Source: Micromonospora thermarum
GTDB taxonomy: Bacteria; Actinomycetota; Actinomycetes; Mycobacteriales; Micromonosporaceae
Assembly: GCF_012034245.1 (NCBI RefSeq)
Contig: NZ_JAATEO010000001.1
Coordinates: 124,001 to 188,000 of the forward strand
Direction of reading: 5' to 3'
DNA: 64,000 bases
This document shows positions 1-9,507 of the stretch, piece by piece. A model generated the notes under the pieces. That model ran no database searches and was not told the origin of the DNA. It worked only from the letters and a program-made list of their open reading frames with translations. Every line of letters starts with the position of its first letter. The stretch's first letter is position 1. A program made the translations under genes and the position numbers.

Positions 1-474
1 AGTGGTGGAACGGCACTCCCGGGCACGCGCCGACGGGGGGCCGACCCTGACGTCGATGTCGAGGTCGGCCCCCCGTGACGGAGGCCGCGGGGCGTCCCGT
101 CCGCATTCCTTGGGTGGGACCTGGGGAGGAACGACCACACCGATGAGGTTGGACCGGAGACGCCCCGCGGAGCTTCATCATGTTGTTACCCGACGTTATA
201 CCGGGTCGCGCGCCTTGTCGGAAAAATCGGCAAATCACAGACAATTTTCTTGTGTCGCGATTTCGGGTTCCAGAGCGGTCCCCGCCGCGCCGGGCCGCGC
301 GGCGGGGTGCCCCTGCATCGAGGTGGCCGCACGGCCCGCACAGCTCCGGCGTTCGCCGGCCCGCGACGGACCGTCCGTCCCACTCCCCTCAACGACTGCT
401 CACCCGTCCGGTGACGCCCGGCGCCGGCACCGCCGGCACCCCGGCTGTCAGCGACTCGACGTAGGCTCCCCTCC
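1..474. other. Intergenic region upstream of the endonuclease IV gene
   Basis: I see no convincing gene here. Open frames in this stretch have the wrong codon bias and no recognisable protein motif. A comparatively AT-rich patch lies at about 180-260. The left neighbour lies outside the window. Confidence 0.5.
462..467 (+). promoter_or_regulatory. Candidate -10 box for a leaderless nfo transcript
   Basis: TAGGCT sits 7 bases before the ATG at 475, and no Shine-Dalgarno sequence precedes that ATG. This spacing would place transcription initiation at or next to the start codon, as in the leaderless mRNAs common in actinobacteria. I see no clear -35 box, so this is inference from spacing alone. 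Confidence 0.3.
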
Positions 475-1266
475 ATGCGTATCGGAGCCCACGTCGATTC
501 GACCGATCCACTGGCGGAGGCGACCGCCAGAGGGGCCGAGGCCGTGCAGTTCTTCCTCTCCGACCCGCAGGGGTGGAAGGCACCGAAACCCCGGGAGGAC
601 GCGGAGCGGCTCCGGAGCGCCGAGGTCGACCTCTACGTGCACGCGCCGTACGTCGTCAACGTCGCGACGCTGAACAACCGCATCCGCATCCCCAGCCGCA
701 AGCTGCTGCTCGCGCACGCCCAGTCGGCCGCGGCCATCGGCGCCCGGGGGCTCATCGTGCACGGCGGCCACGTCAACGCGGGCGACGACATCACCGTCGG
801 CTTCGACAACTGGCGCAAGACCTTCGCGTACGCGGCCGACTCGGGCGGCTTCGGCGTGCCGGTGCTGATCGAGAACACGGCCGGGGGCGAGAACGCCTGC
901 GCCCGACGGCTCGACGCGCTCGCCCGGCTCTGGGACGCAATCGGCGATCACGAGGTCGGCTTCTGCCTGGACACCTGCCACGCCCACGCGGGCGGCGAGG
1001 AGCTGCTCGGGCTGGTCGACCGGGTCAAGGCCATCACCGGGCGCATCGACCTGGTCCACGCCAACAACTCCAAGGGCGCCTTCAACTCCGGTCAGGACCG
1101 GCACGACAACCTGGACGGCGGCACGATCGACCCGGAGCTGGTGGTCGCGGTGATCCGCGCGGCCGGCGCCCCGGTGGTCGTGGAGACGCCGGGCGGTATC
1201 GACGGCCAGGCCGCCGACATCGCGTTCCTGCGGGACCGGCTCGGCGCGGAGGCTCCGGCCGCATGA
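475..1266 (+). CDS. nfo: Endonuclease IV-type AP endonuclease / sugar-phosphate isomerase-fold protein
   Basis: This 263-residue TIM-barrel protein belongs to the endonuclease IV (AP endonuclease 2) family. The family hydrolyses the phosphodiester 5' of abasic sites using three metal ions. The expected metal-ligand clusters appear in order: HAPY near residue 60, HGGH near 98, ENTAGGE near 137, [11 protein letters not shown] near 165, [18 protein letters not shown] near 197 and VETPGG near 240. Length is close to the bacterial norm. The ATG at 475 lacks a Shine-Dalgarno sequence and may be leaderless. Its stop overlaps the ATG of the next gene (ATGA), which suggests translational coupling to that membrane protein. 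The family is secure. DNA repair as the exact role is inferred from the family. Confidence 0.85.
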   Translation: MRIGAHVDSTDPLAEATARGAEAVQFFLSDPQGWKAPKPREDAERLRSAEVDLYVHAPYVVNVATLNNRIRIPSRKLLLAHAQSAAAIGARGLIVHGGHVNAGDDITVGFDNWRKTFAYAADSGGFGVPVLIENTAGGENACARRLDALARLWDAIGDHEVGFCLDTCHAHAGGEELLGLVDRVKAITGRIDLVHANNSKGAFNSGQDRHDNLDGGTIDPELVVAVIRAAGAPVVVETPGGIDGQAADIAFLRDRLGAEAPAA

Positions 1267-3455
1267 GCCCCGAGAAGTCCGGCGGCTCGCGCCAGCCCCG
1301 CCCCGACGCGGTCAGCGAAGCCACCAGCTCGGGCGGCGACGCCCCGAACCCCACGGACGACCCGGCCGGCGCGACGACGCCCACGAGCCGGGCCGCTGAC
1401 ACGGTCAGCTCCACGAAGAGGCCGGTTGGCGCCGACAGGCCCACGGGCAAGCCGGGGGCCGGCGCCACCGGCACGGACAATCCGGGAGCCGGAACGGCAG
1501 GCACGGACGAGCCCACGGAAAAGCCGGGGACCGGCACGGACAAGGCCACCGACAAGTCGGCCGGTGGGAAGACCGGCACGGACGAGTCCGCCGGGACGGC
1601 CGGCAGCGACAAGCCGGCCAAGGGTGGCGCCGGAAACGCGGCGACCGGCAAGGACGCCGGGACCAGCGGCACGGACGAGCGGGATCCGTTCGCCTCCTTC
1701 GCGCCCGCGCCGGAGCCGGTGCCGACCCGCGCTCGACGCGTGGGCCGCGCCATCGGCCGGGTGCTGGTGCACGAGTGGACGCTCGCCGTCCTCGGCTCGC
1801 TCGTCCTGGCCGTGCTCATGACCTGGCCCACGCTGAAGTACCCGCGCTACACACTGCCGCAGGACACCTGGGACCCGAGCCTCCAGTCCTGGCAGATGGC
1901 GTGGTCCGGCCACGCGCTGCTGACCGACCCGGGCCGGTTGTGGCACTCCAACGCGTTCTTCCCGGAGCGGTGGAGCTTCGCCTTCTCCGACACGCTGCTG
2001 GGGTACGCGCCGGCCGGGATGATCGGCGTCGGCCCGGAGGCTGCCGTCCTCCGCTACAACCTCCTGTTCGTGCTGGCCCACGCGCTCGCCACGTCCGGGG
2101 CGTACGCGCTGGCCCGGCAGTTGGGGGCCGGTCGGATCGGTTCGGCGGTGGCCGGCGTGAGCTTCGCGTACGCGCCGTGGCTCCTGGCCCAGGCCGGGCA
2201 CCTGCACGTCATCTCCAACGGCGGCATCCCGCTGGCGCTGGCCATGCTGGCACGGGGGCACGGGTGGTCGTTGCGCCACGGCTACCGCCCCGAGAAGCGC
2301 CGGGTGGGCTGGGTGTACGCGGGCTGGCTGGTCGCCGCGTGGCAGCTGAGCCTCGGCTTCGGCATCGGGCTGCCGTTCGGGTACGTCCTCGGCGGGATCG
2401 TGCTGGTCGCGGCCGTGACCTGGTTCCTGCGGCGCTGGGTGGTCCGCCCGGTGAAGCGTCCCTTCGGGCACCGGCTGCTCACCGCCGACGTGGTCGGCGG
2501 GCTGGCCTTCGCCGGTGTCGGCGTGCTGCTGGCCACCCCGTACTTCCAGGTGGCCGACCTGCACCCGCAGGCGGAACGGACCATCGGCGACATCGCCCTC
2601 TTCTCGCCGCCCGCGACCGGCTTCCTCACCGCGCCCGGCGAATCGCGGATCTGGGGCGACCTGCACGACGGGGCACGGGCGACGCTGCCGTGGCACCCGG
2701 AGATGACGCTGCTGCCGGGCTACGTGCTCTACGCGCTCGCCCTGGGCGGCCTCTTCTTCTCGGTCTGGCGCCTCCGGCACCGGCTCCTGCTGTTCGCGGG
2801 TGTGCTGGTCAGCATGGTGCTCGCGATGGGCACGGAGTTCTTCGGCGGCCGGTTCACGTACGTGCCGCTCTTCGAGCACCTGCCCGGGTGGAACGGGCTG
2901 CGTACGCCCGGGCGGCTGATGCTCTGGGCGACGTTGCTCCTCGGTCTGCTCGCCGCCGGCGCGGTCAGCGCCTTCGCCGCCCGCGTCCGCGACATCTCCG
3001 CCGAGCGGATCCCGTCCTGGCCGAGCCCGTGGTTGCGGATCGCCACGCTGCTCCCACTGCTGCTGGTGACCGTCGAAGGGTTGAACCGCACCCCGCACCC
3101 CGTGGTGCCGGTCCAGCCGGCGGCGATGCGCACGGTCGACGGTCCACTGCTGGTACTGCCCAGCAGCCAGAACCACGACCAGCCGGTGATGCTCTGGTCC
3201 ACCACCCACTTCCAGGACATCGTCAACGGCGGGAGCGGGTTCACCCCGACCCTGCTGGACGACGTCCGGCGGGTGACGCTCTCGTTTCCCGACCAGACCA
3301 GCATCGAGTACCTGCGCACGCTCGGCGTCCGCAACGTGCTGATCGTGCGCGACCAGGTGGCCGGCACGCCGTGGGAGGTCAGCATCGACGCGCCCGTCGA
3401 CGGCCTCGGCATCACCCGCGACGAGATCGGGGACGTCGTCGTGTACCGGCTGTGA
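1263..3455 (+). CDS. Polytopic membrane protein with long disordered N-terminus, GT-C/YfhO-like
   Basis: The protein has 730 residues from an ATG that overlaps the nfo stop codon. Residues 1 to about 150 are a low-complexity Gly/Thr/Lys/Asp-rich tail with repeated TGTD-like units, predicted disordered and cytosolic. From about residue 175 several hydrophobic helices are separated by loops, including a [11 protein letters not shown] segment after the first helix. Acidic residues after the first transmembrane helix are typical of GT-C glycosyltransferases that use lipid-linked sugars. A soluble C-terminal domain follows from about residue 610. The facing downstream gene is also a GT-C-type membrane protein. 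A role in envelope glycan synthesis is inference. No catalytic assignment is possible from the sequence. Confidence 0.7.
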   Translation: MSPEKSGGSRQPRPDAVSEATSSGGDAPNPTDDPAGATTPTSRAADTVSSTKRPVGADRPTGKPGAGATGTDNPGAGTAGTDEPTEKPGTGTDKATDKSAGGKTGTDESAGTAGSDKPAKGGAGNAATGKDAGTSGTDERDPFASFAPAPEPVPTRARRVGRAIGRVLVHEWTLAVLGSLVLAVLMTWPTLKYPRYTLPQDTWDPSLQSWQMAWSGHALLTDPGRLWHSNAFFPERWSFAFSDTLLGYAPAGMIGVGPEAAVLRYNLLFVLAHALATSGAYALARQLGAGRIGSAVAGVSFAYAPWLLAQAGHLHVISNGGIPLALAMLARGHGWSLRHGYRPEKRRVGWVYAGWLVAAWQLSLGFGIGLPFGYVLGGIVLVAAVTWFLRRWVVRPVKRPFGHRLLTADVVGGLAFAGVGVLLATPYFQVADLHPQAERTIGDIALFSPPATGFLTAPGESRIWGDLHDGARATLPWHPEMTLLPGYVLYALALGGLFFSVWRLRHRLLLFAGVLVSMVLAMGTEFFGGRFTYVPLFEHLPGWNGLRTPGRLMLWATLLLGLLAAGAVSAFAARVRDISAERIPSWPSPWLRIATLLPLLLVTVEGLNRTPHPVVPVQPAAMRTVDGPLLVLPSSQNHDQPVMLWSTTHFQDIVNGGSGFTPTLLDDVRRVTLSFPDQTSIEYLRTLGVRNVLIVRDQVAGTPWEVSIDAPVDGLGITRDEIGDVVVYRL

Positions 3456-3473
3456 GCCGCCCCCGTCCCCGGG

Positions 3474-4976
3474 TCAGGTCGTGGCCGGCGCGGGGGTCGG
3501 GTCGACGGTCGAACCCGGCGGGTGGTGTCTTCGGAGCCAGGGCGCGTCGGGTGCGCCGTCGATGACGCCGGCGTCCGGGTCGTCGGCGTACGTGCTGCGC
3601 ACCGCGTCCTGCTCGGGTCGGAGGATCTCCCGCACGATCAGCACGCACAGGATCACCACGGTGGTCAGGCGCAGTGTCGCGGCCAGCACGAACACGCCCT
3701 CCGGGAAGACCGGCCGCCCGGTCGACGCGCCGAGCAGTTCACCGTAGAAGGCCGCGAAGTAGGCGACCTCGGCGAGCTGCCAGGCGAGGAACGCGCCCCA
3801 CTTCGGCCGGGCGAGCACCGCGAGCGGCAGCAGCCAGAGCACGAACTGCTGCGACCACACCTTGCTGAAGATGAGGAACGCGGCGACCACCAGGAACGCG
3901 AGCTGGGCGAGGCGCGGCCGGCGCGGCGCCGCCAGCGCCAGCACGGCCACGCCGACGCAGGCCAGGATGAACAGCGCGTACGACAGGTTGTTGAGCACGG
4001 GGATGTTCGCGTTCAGCCATTCGAACGGCCCCGTGCCGCCGGAGCCGCCGACCTTCCCGTCGAGGTAGCGGCCGATGTACCAGAGGGTGCCCCAGTCGAT
4101 CGGCCGTTCGGTGTTGAGTTCGAGGAACCGGCCCCAGTTCTTCGGGTAGAGCAGCGCGGTGGGCAGGTTCACCACGAGCAGCGCCAGGGCGCCCGCGCCG
4201 ATGGCGGTGAAGGCGGCCCGCAGGCGACTGCCACGGATCGCGAGCAGCAGGATGGGCCAGAAGAGGAACAGTGGCCAGAGCTTCGCCGCGCCGCCCAGAC
4301 CGAGCAGCAGGCCGGCCAGGGCGGGCCGGCGGCGGGCCCAGGCGAGCAGGCCGAACGCGGCGAGACCGATGGCGAGGAAGTCCCAGTTGACGGTGGCGGT
4401 GAGCAGCAGCGCGGGGGCGAGCGCGAAGAGCGCCGCGTCCCAGGGACGGCGGCGGCGCAGGGCGAGGAGTACGGCCGCCGTGGCCACCGCCAGCGCACCG
4501 AGCACCAGGGCATTCGCGTTGTAGAACCACATGCCCTGGTTGAGGCCGGGGTCGTCCCTGCCGAGGGCGTGCACCGGCAGGCCGAGGGCGCCCATGAAGT
4601 AGCCGGTGAGGACCGGATATTCCACCGGGTGGTCCCGGTAGGGCACCTTGCCCTCGTTGAGCCCTTCGGCGTAGTAGAGCGCCAGCACGTCGGTGTAGCA
4701 GAACCGGGTGTACTGGACGTTGTTCGTCCAGGCACCGTCCTGGCAGGGCGACTTCTGCACCCAGTGCAGGGCCAGCGTGAGGCACACCAGGGCCAGGACG
4801 ATCCGTGCGGCCGTCCAGAAGTGACGGTCCCGTCCGACCGGCCGGTCCAGCGCGACGGCGTGGTCGCCCAGGGGGCCGCCGATCAGGCCGGAGACACCGC
4901 GGACGAACCCGTCGGAGCGGGACGGGTGGTCCGGGACACCGGCGTCGTCGATGCCACGCGTCGACTTCGTGCTCAT
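3474..4976 (-). CDS. Glycosyltransferase family 87 (DUF2029) membrane protein
   Basis: This 500-residue polytopic protein has a cytosolic N-terminus of about 55 residues followed by roughly ten transmembrane helices. DUF2029/GT87 enzymes are polyprenyl-phosphate-sugar-dependent mannosyl- or arabinosyltransferases. The extracellular stretch after the first helix contains FCYTDVLALYY and RDHPVEYPVLTGYFMGAL, the Asp/Glu-containing loop typical of the family. A run of Ala-rich helices and LLGLGGAAKLWP follow. It lies downstream of the bifunctional penicillin-binding protein gene on the same strand, but a strong terminator separates them. The arrangement matches Rv0050-Rv0051 of Mycobacterium tuberculosis as I recall it. 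The sugar and acceptor are unknown. Confidence 0.8.
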   Translation of the reverse strand: MSTKSTRGIDDAGVPDHPSRSDGFVRGVSGLIGGPLGDHAVALDRPVGRDRHFWTAARIVLALVCLTLALHWVQKSPCQDGAWTNNVQYTRFCYTDVLALYYAEGLNEGKVPYRDHPVEYPVLTGYFMGALGLPVHALGRDDPGLNQGMWFYNANALVLGALAVATAAVLLALRRRRPWDAALFALAPALLLTATVNWDFLAIGLAAFGLLAWARRRPALAGLLLGLGGAAKLWPLFLFWPILLLAIRGSRLRAAFTAIGAGALALLVVNLPTALLYPKNWGRFLELNTERPIDWGTLWYIGRYLDGKVGGSGGTGPFEWLNANIPVLNNLSYALFILACVGVAVLALAAPRRPRLAQLAFLVVAAFLIFSKVWSQQFVLWLLPLAVLARPKWGAFLAWQLAEVAYFAAFYGELLGASTGRPVFPEGVFVLAATLRLTTVVILCVLIVREILRPEQDAVRSTYADDPDAGVIDGAPDAPWLRRHHPPGSTVDPTPAPATT

Positions 4977-5050
4977 GACCGTGCATCCTGCCGTACGCCG
5001 GGGGTCCGCGTCCCGCCCTGAGACGACATGTCGTGGCCCCGCAACGACGA

Positions 5051-5091
5051 CGCCGCAGGTGAGCGGAGCGATGCTCCGCTCACCTGCGGCG
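5051..5091 (-). terminator. Hairpin terminator downstream of the PBP gene
   Basis: A perfect 19-bp stem (5051-5069 with 5073-5091) closes a 3-base loop just after the stop of the minus-strand PBP gene at 5101. There is no clear U-tract, as is usual in high-GC actinobacteria. It would insulate the PBP gene from the GT87 gene. Confidence 0.75.
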
Positions 5092-5100
5092 TTCCGCCGG

Positions 5101-8016
5101 TCAGTCCCGCCGTGGTGTCAGGGTCGGCAGGATGGCCTCCCGGTCACCGTCACCGTCGGTCGGCGGTGGTGGCGGCTCAGCCGGGTCCTGCGGACCGCCA
5201 GGGCCGTTGTTGCCGCCGTTGTTGCCGCCGTTGTTGCCACCGCCGGGCGGGCAGAACAGGTCGAGCGGCCCACAGTTCGGCTGCTGCGGCTCGGGCGGAG
5301 GCGGTGGCGCACCGTTGCCGGAGTTCGGGTCACCGACGTTGGCCGCCGGCGGGAACTCCAGCTTCTCCTTGCCGTCGAGCGCCTTCTCCATGACCTTCTC
5401 CCAGATTTCCGCTGGGAGATTGGAGCCGGTGACCTTGTCGCCGTTCTTCAGCTTGATGGGCTTCCGATCCTTGACGTTGCCGACCCAGACGGCGGTGGCG
5501 AGTTGCGGCGTGTAGCCGATCGTCCACGCGTCGCCGTTCTCCAGGGTGCCGGGCTTCTGCTCCCAGGTGCCGGTCTTGGCGGCCGCCTGGCGGCCGCCCT
5601 CCAGTCGGTTGTCGATCCGGCCCGGGTAGTCCTTGAGGACGCTGGTGACGTCCGCGACAACGTCCGGCTTGATGGCATCGACGGACTTGACCTTGCCTTC
5701 GTCGGCGACCGTGTCCCACTTGCCGGTCTGCTGGTTCCGCTTCTGCACCGAGAAGAGGAAGTGGGCCTTGACGTACTTGCCCTGGTTGGCGAACGTCGCC
5801 ACGCCGTTGGCGTGGTCCAGCACGGTGACCGGGTACTGGCCGTAGGCGACCACGTGGAAGAACGGCGCCGGGGCGACCTGCCTCGTGTCCTTCACCTTGG
5901 TCAGGTCGACCGCCTCGGACGGGTTGGTGTTCCACATCGTGGTGATGCCGGCCCGCTTGGCCACGTCGACGATCTTTTCCGGCCCGATGTCCTCGCTGAC
6001 GTAGTAGAACGGCACGTTCAGCGACTTCAGGGTCGACTCGCGCAGGGTGCAGGAGTCCGACCCGTCCTTGCACGTGGGGTTGTCGCTGCCGGCGTTGCTG
6101 ACCTTGAACTCGGTGCCCTCCGGCGTGAAGGCCTTGCCCTTCCACCGCGAGTCCAGCGACTTGCCGTTCTCCAGCGCCGCCGCCAGCGTGTAGATCTTGA
6201 AGCTCGAGCCCGGCGGGTGACCGCCGGAGAGATTGCCCTTGCTGTCGATGTTCTTGCCGGCGTAGTCGGTGCCGGTGCCGTTGTCGCCGCCGTAGTAGGC
6301 GCGGACCCGGCCGGTGCTCGGTTCGATGGAGACCACCGCGGCCATCAGGTTCGACGGCTGACCGTCGAGTTCCGAGCCCTTGGTCTTGCGCTGCGCCGTC
6401 TCCACCGCCGCCGTCTGGACCTTGGTGTCGATCGTCGTGCGGATCCGGTACCCACCGGACATCAGCGCGTCCGAGCAGGTCGGCTTTCTGGCGGTGACCT
6501 GGTCCTCGCGGTCGACGCAGACGCCCTTGTCGCGCATCTCCGCCTTGACGTAGTTGATCACGTTGCCGTACGGCGTGTTGATGCCGTAGTCCAGCCCGGC
6601 GCCGGCCTTCTTCGGGTCGGCCAGGCACCCGGGGGAGGCCTTCCCCTTCGGGCAGTTCTTGGGGTACTCCGCCTCGGTGGGTGCCGGCTTCCGTCCGGCG
6701 GCGTTGAGCCAGCCCTCCTGGATCATGCCCTGGATCACGTAGTTCCAGCGCTGCTTGGCCTCCACCGGGTTGACCGCCGGGTCGTATCCCTTGTGCGTTT
6801 CGCTGGCCACCGGCTGCTTGATGAGGGCCGCGAGCACCGCGCCCTCGGCCACGGTCAGGTCCTTGGCCGACTTGCTGAAGTAGGTCTTCGCCGCCGCCTC
6901 GATGCCGTACGCGCCCCGGCCGAAGTAGATCACGTTCAGGTAGTGCTGCATGATCGTCGGCTTGTCGTAGCGCTCGGTCAGCTTGGAGGCGAGGATCGCC
7001 TCCTTCACCTTCCGGGCGTACGTGTCGTCCTTCAGGTTGTCGTAGGCGTTGCGGGCGTACTGCTGGGTGATCGTCGAGGCGCCCTGCTTGTCACCGCCGG
7101 TGAAGTTGTTCCATGCGGCCCGGGCGATGCCCTTGTAGTCGACACCCGAGTGCTTGTAGAAGTTGCGGTCCTCGGCGGCGGCGACGGCATCCTGCACGTG
7201 CTGCGGGATGTCCTTGATGGTGACCAGCGTGCGGTTCTCCGTGCCGAGCTTCGCGATCAGGGTCTTGTTGTCGAACGCGTACAGCTCGGTCGCCTGCGGC
7301 GGCGTGGTGTCCTCGGGGAGGACCACGTTGGTGGAGTAGTAGGTGAAGCCGACCACGCCCAGACCGGCCAGCATGATGAACACCGCGAACGCGGCGATCA
7401 GCATGTTCACCCGTTTCCGCTTCTTCGCCCGGGCGATGGCGTCCGGATCACCGGGACCGCGACCACCGCGACCGAACCCGCCCGGCCCCCCGGGGACGCC
7501 CGGCCCGCCGGGGACCGGCGAGACGCCCGCCCGTGCGACCGAGGCGCGGCCCCCGACCGCCGCCGACCCGACCCGGGCCCGCCCCGCGGACCCGACACCG
7601 ACGGACGCGGCACCCACCGCGGCGGCACCGACGGTTGCCCGCCCCGCCGACCCGCCCGGCGCCGGGGAGACCGGCACCGACGCACGACCGGGCGCCGGCG
7701 ACACCGGCACCGACGCACGACCGGGCGCCGGCGACACCGGCACCGACGCACGACCGGCCCGGCCGACCGAGGCCGAACCGGAGGCACCGCGCGGCGGAAC
7801 GGACGCCGAGCCACCGACGGAGGCCCGACCGCCGGAGGCGGCGCCACGGGGGGACACCGAGGCGCGGCCCGCGGATGCCGTACCGTCCGGTGCGGCCGAC
7901 CGGCCGCGCGCCTCACCGCCCGAGCGGTACGCGTCGTCGGCCTGCCCGTGGTCGCCGTGCTGGCCCGGAATCCGGGCCCGCCCGTGCGGGGAACTGGGAT
8001 CGCCGTACGAGTTCAT
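5101..8016 (-). CDS. ponA: Bifunctional class A penicillin-binding protein (glycosyltransferase/transpeptidase)
   Basis: This 971-residue class A PBP polymerises lipid II and cross-links peptidoglycan outside the membrane. Residues 1 to about 205 are a long cytosolic Gly/Ala/Ser/Pro/Arg tail containing three GRASVPVSPAP repeats. One transmembrane helix follows (about 212-235). The GT51 domain contains AAEDRNFYKHSGVD with the catalytic Glu, and STITQQYARNAY. The transpeptidase domain carries SSFK in PPGSSFKIY, an SLN triad in KSLNVPFYY, and KTGT in AAKTGTWEQ. The C-terminus is a Pro- and Asn/Gly-rich tail with NNGG repeats. The start ATG is the first in frame. A DUF5318 gene lies upstream on the same strand, as next to ponA1 in mycobacteria. 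All catalytic motifs are intact. Confidence 0.95.
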   Translation of the reverse strand: MNSYGDPSSPHGRARIPGQHGDHGQADDAYRSGGEARGRSAAPDGTASAGRASVSPRGAASGGRASVGGSASVPPRGASGSASVGRAGRASVPVSPAPGRASVPVSPAPGRASVPVSPAPGGSAGRATVGAAAVGAASVGVGSAGRARVGSAAVGGRASVARAGVSPVPGGPGVPGGPGGFGRGGRGPGDPDAIARAKKRKRVNMLIAAFAVFIMLAGLGVVGFTYYSTNVVLPEDTTPPQATELYAFDNKTLIAKLGTENRTLVTIKDIPQHVQDAVAAAEDRNFYKHSGVDYKGIARAAWNNFTGGDKQGASTITQQYARNAYDNLKDDTYARKVKEAILASKLTERYDKPTIMQHYLNVIYFGRGAYGIEAAAKTYFSKSAKDLTVAEGAVLAALIKQPVASETHKGYDPAVNPVEAKQRWNYVIQGMIQEGWLNAAGRKPAPTEAEYPKNCPKGKASPGCLADPKKAGAGLDYGINTPYGNVINYVKAEMRDKGVCVDREDQVTARKPTCSDALMSGGYRIRTTIDTKVQTAAVETAQRKTKGSELDGQPSNLMAAVVSIEPSTGRVRAYYGGDNGTGTDYAGKNIDSKGNLSGGHPPGSSFKIYTLAAALENGKSLDSRWKGKAFTPEGTEFKVSNAGSDNPTCKDGSDSCTLRESTLKSLNVPFYYVSEDIGPEKIVDVAKRAGITTMWNTNPSEAVDLTKVKDTRQVAPAPFFHVVAYGQYPVTVLDHANGVATFANQGKYVKAHFLFSVQKRNQQTGKWDTVADEGKVKSVDAIKPDVVADVTSVLKDYPGRIDNRLEGGRQAAAKTGTWEQKPGTLENGDAWTIGYTPQLATAVWVGNVKDRKPIKLKNGDKVTGSNLPAEIWEKVMEKALDGKEKLEFPPAANVGDPNSGNGAPPPPPEPQQPNCGPLDLFCPPGGGNNGGNNGGNNGPGGPQDPAEPPPPPTDGDGDREAILPTLTPRRD
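7659..7757 (-). repeat. 33-bp in-frame tandem repeat in the PBP N-terminal tail
   Basis: Two full identical 33-bp units (7681-7713 and 7714-7746) are flanked by a diverged upstream copy and a partial downstream copy. Each encodes the 11-residue unit GRASVPVSPAP. The length is a multiple of three, so copy-number change would keep the reading frame. Confidence 0.85.
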
Positions 8017-8215
8017 TCCTCACACCCTGCCGGTCGCGGTGGAGCGCCGCTGCGCCACCACCGGTTTGCCGTGAGATGGGACACCCGCCAACGGCGCACG
8101 GTCGCGTGCCCGACGGCCGGTGTCACTTGCGAATCAATCGGGCCAATCAGACCAACGAGCCGTCGGTCGTCCCGGGCGTGCACGCGCTGGCCCGAGTCAG
8201 CCGATCGAGCTGGAA

Positions 8216-8671
8216 TCACTGTTGCGCCTCTCGCCTCCGTCGCCCGGTCCGGGCGCCCGCGGCGGCCGCGCCGCCCACCGCGCCCTGCTCCGGCCCTCCC
8301 TCGGCCAGCCCGTCCCGCCCGAGCAGGTACTGCTCGACGAGATGGTTCCAGTCACAGCCGAGGCACACCTCTACCACGAAGACCTGGAACTCACGCAGTG
8401 TCATCGCCAGCACGGGCAACTCCGCCAGTGTGCGGGCCTGGCCGGCGGACTGCTTGAGTTCGTCCCCGTAAATGTAGTGGACGTGGGTCAGATTCTCGCT
8501 CCGGCAGATCGGACACCGTTCGTCGGTCGGCTCACCGTGGAACCGAGCCGCGTTCTTCAGGTACGGCGAGGCGTCGCAGACGTCGTACGTGCCGACCCGG
8601 CCGGCCAGGAGCTCACGCAGCACCGCCCGCTTCTGAAGCGAGTAGTCGACGACCTGGCGCTGCGTACGCAT
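8216..8671 (-). CDS. DUF5318 zinc-ribbon-like protein
   Basis: This 151-residue protein starts at an ATG giving MRTQRQVVDYSLQKRAVLRE. The first half is helical. Two CxxC pairs follow, CPIC near residue 57 and CLGC near residue 105, consistent with a small zinc-binding fold. The last ~30 residues are an Ala/Gly/Arg-rich tail. It is the counterpart of Rv0049 of M. tuberculosis (DUF5318), which also neighbours ponA1 and a PadR/ino1 pair. The function is unknown. It diverges from the padR gene across a region holding a palindromic operator, so both may respond to the same regulator. Confidence 0.8.
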   Translation of the reverse strand: MRTQRQVVDYSLQKRAVLRELLAGRVGTYDVCDASPYLKNAARFHGEPTDERCPICRSENLTHVHYIYGDELKQSAGQARTLAELPVLAMTLREFQVFVVEVCLGCDWNHLVEQYLLGRDGLAEGGPEQGAVGGAAAAGARTGRRRREAQQ

Positions 8672-8778
8672 GCGGAGAAGGGTACGCGGTCCGGCGCGAC
8701 GGGGCGACCATGGTGACAAAGCGTGACCACAGCACCGCGGAACGGGGGTTTGCCCTGGCCATGGTGATCCGCTAGCGT

Positions 8779-8803
8779 GCGATGTATCGGTCCGATACAT
8801 CGC
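8779..8803. promoter_or_regulatory. Perfect 25-bp palindrome, probable PadR operator
   Basis: Two 12-bp arms, GCGATGTATCGG and its exact complement, flank a single central T. PadR-family operators are dyads of the ATGT/ACAT type, and ATGTAT/ATACAT occurs here. The site lies 43 bp before the padR ATG and 108 bp from the divergent DUF5318 start, the usual place for an autoregulatory operator. Confidence 0.75.
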
Positions 8804-8845
8804 AGCGGTTAGCACTTCGTGCACAGGGTAAAGGGAGGGTGGCCG

Positions 8846-9484
8846 ATGCTCGAACTCGCCATCCTCGGCCTGCTGCAGGAAGCTCCCATGCACGGCTACG
8901 AGCTGCGCAAGGAGCTGACCGCGAAACTCGGTGCCATCCGGGCGGCGATCAGCTACGGCTCGCTCTACCCGACCCTGCGCCGGTTGCAGGCGGCGGGCTG
9001 GATCACCGAGGCCGCCGAGACACCCGCCACTGCCGAGGAGGTTCCCGCGCTGACCAGCCGACGAGGTCGGGTGGTCTACAAAATCACCGCGGAGGGCAAG
9101 GAACGCTTCGCCCAACTCATCGCACAGGCCGGGCCCGAGACGTACGACGACACGGGTTTCGGCGTGCACTTCGCGTTCTTCGCCCGGACCGACCAGGCGA
9201 CCCGACTGCGCATCCTGGAGGGTCGCCGACGCAAGATCGAGGAACGTCGCGAGGGACTCCGCGACGTGCTCGGCCGCGCCGCCGAGCGCCTCGACGCGTA
9301 CACCCTGGAGCTGCAACGCCACGGCCTGGAGGCCTGTGAGCGTGAGGTCCGCTGGCTGGAGGAGCTCATCGCCAACGAGCGCTCCGGCCGTGCCCCGACG
9401 GTCCCGGACACCGGGACGGCCGGCGGTCGACGAGAAGACACCAGCCCGCCTCCGCCTGGAGAGTCCAGGAAAGAGCGGCCGTGA
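8846..9484 (+). CDS. PadR-family transcriptional regulator
   Basis: This 212-residue regulator opens with [20 protein letters not shown], the classical PadR winged-helix start. The recognition helix and wing follow ([20 protein letters not shown], then [15 protein letters not shown]). The C-terminal half is a long-helix dimerisation region, followed by a disordered Arg/Pro-rich end. I chose the ATG at 8846 because AAGGGAGGG stands 7 bases upstream. A GTG at 8819 is also in frame. The gene ends at the very start of the ino1 region, so the two are almost certainly cotranscribed. Rv0047c-Rv0046c of M. tuberculosis has the same pairing. The inducing ligand is unknown. Confidence 0.9.
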   Translation: MLELAILGLLQEAPMHGYELRKELTAKLGAIRAAISYGSLYPTLRRLQAAGWITEAAETPATAEEVPALTSRRGRVVYKITAEGKERFAQLIAQAGPETYDDTGFGVHFAFFARTDQATRLRILEGRRRKIEERREGLRDVLGRAAERLDAYTLELQRHGLEACEREVRWLEELIANERSGRAPTVPDTGTAGGRREDTSPPPPGESRKERP

Positions 9485-9507
9485 TGAAGAAGAAGGAGGC
9501 AGACGCT

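Noticed and set aside
573..1262. Long plus-strand frame that would extend the membrane protein upstream across nfo
   Set aside because: It runs antiparallel in character to nfo codons, is Arg/Pro/Gly-rich, and nfo in the other frame has clear motifs. The ATG at 1263 overlapping the nfo stop is the real start.
4951..8457. 1168-codon plus-strand open frame opposite the PBP gene
   Set aside because: It is the shadow of the minus-strand PBP, produced by high GC third positions; the sequence is Val/Leu/Arg/Gly-rich without any domain.
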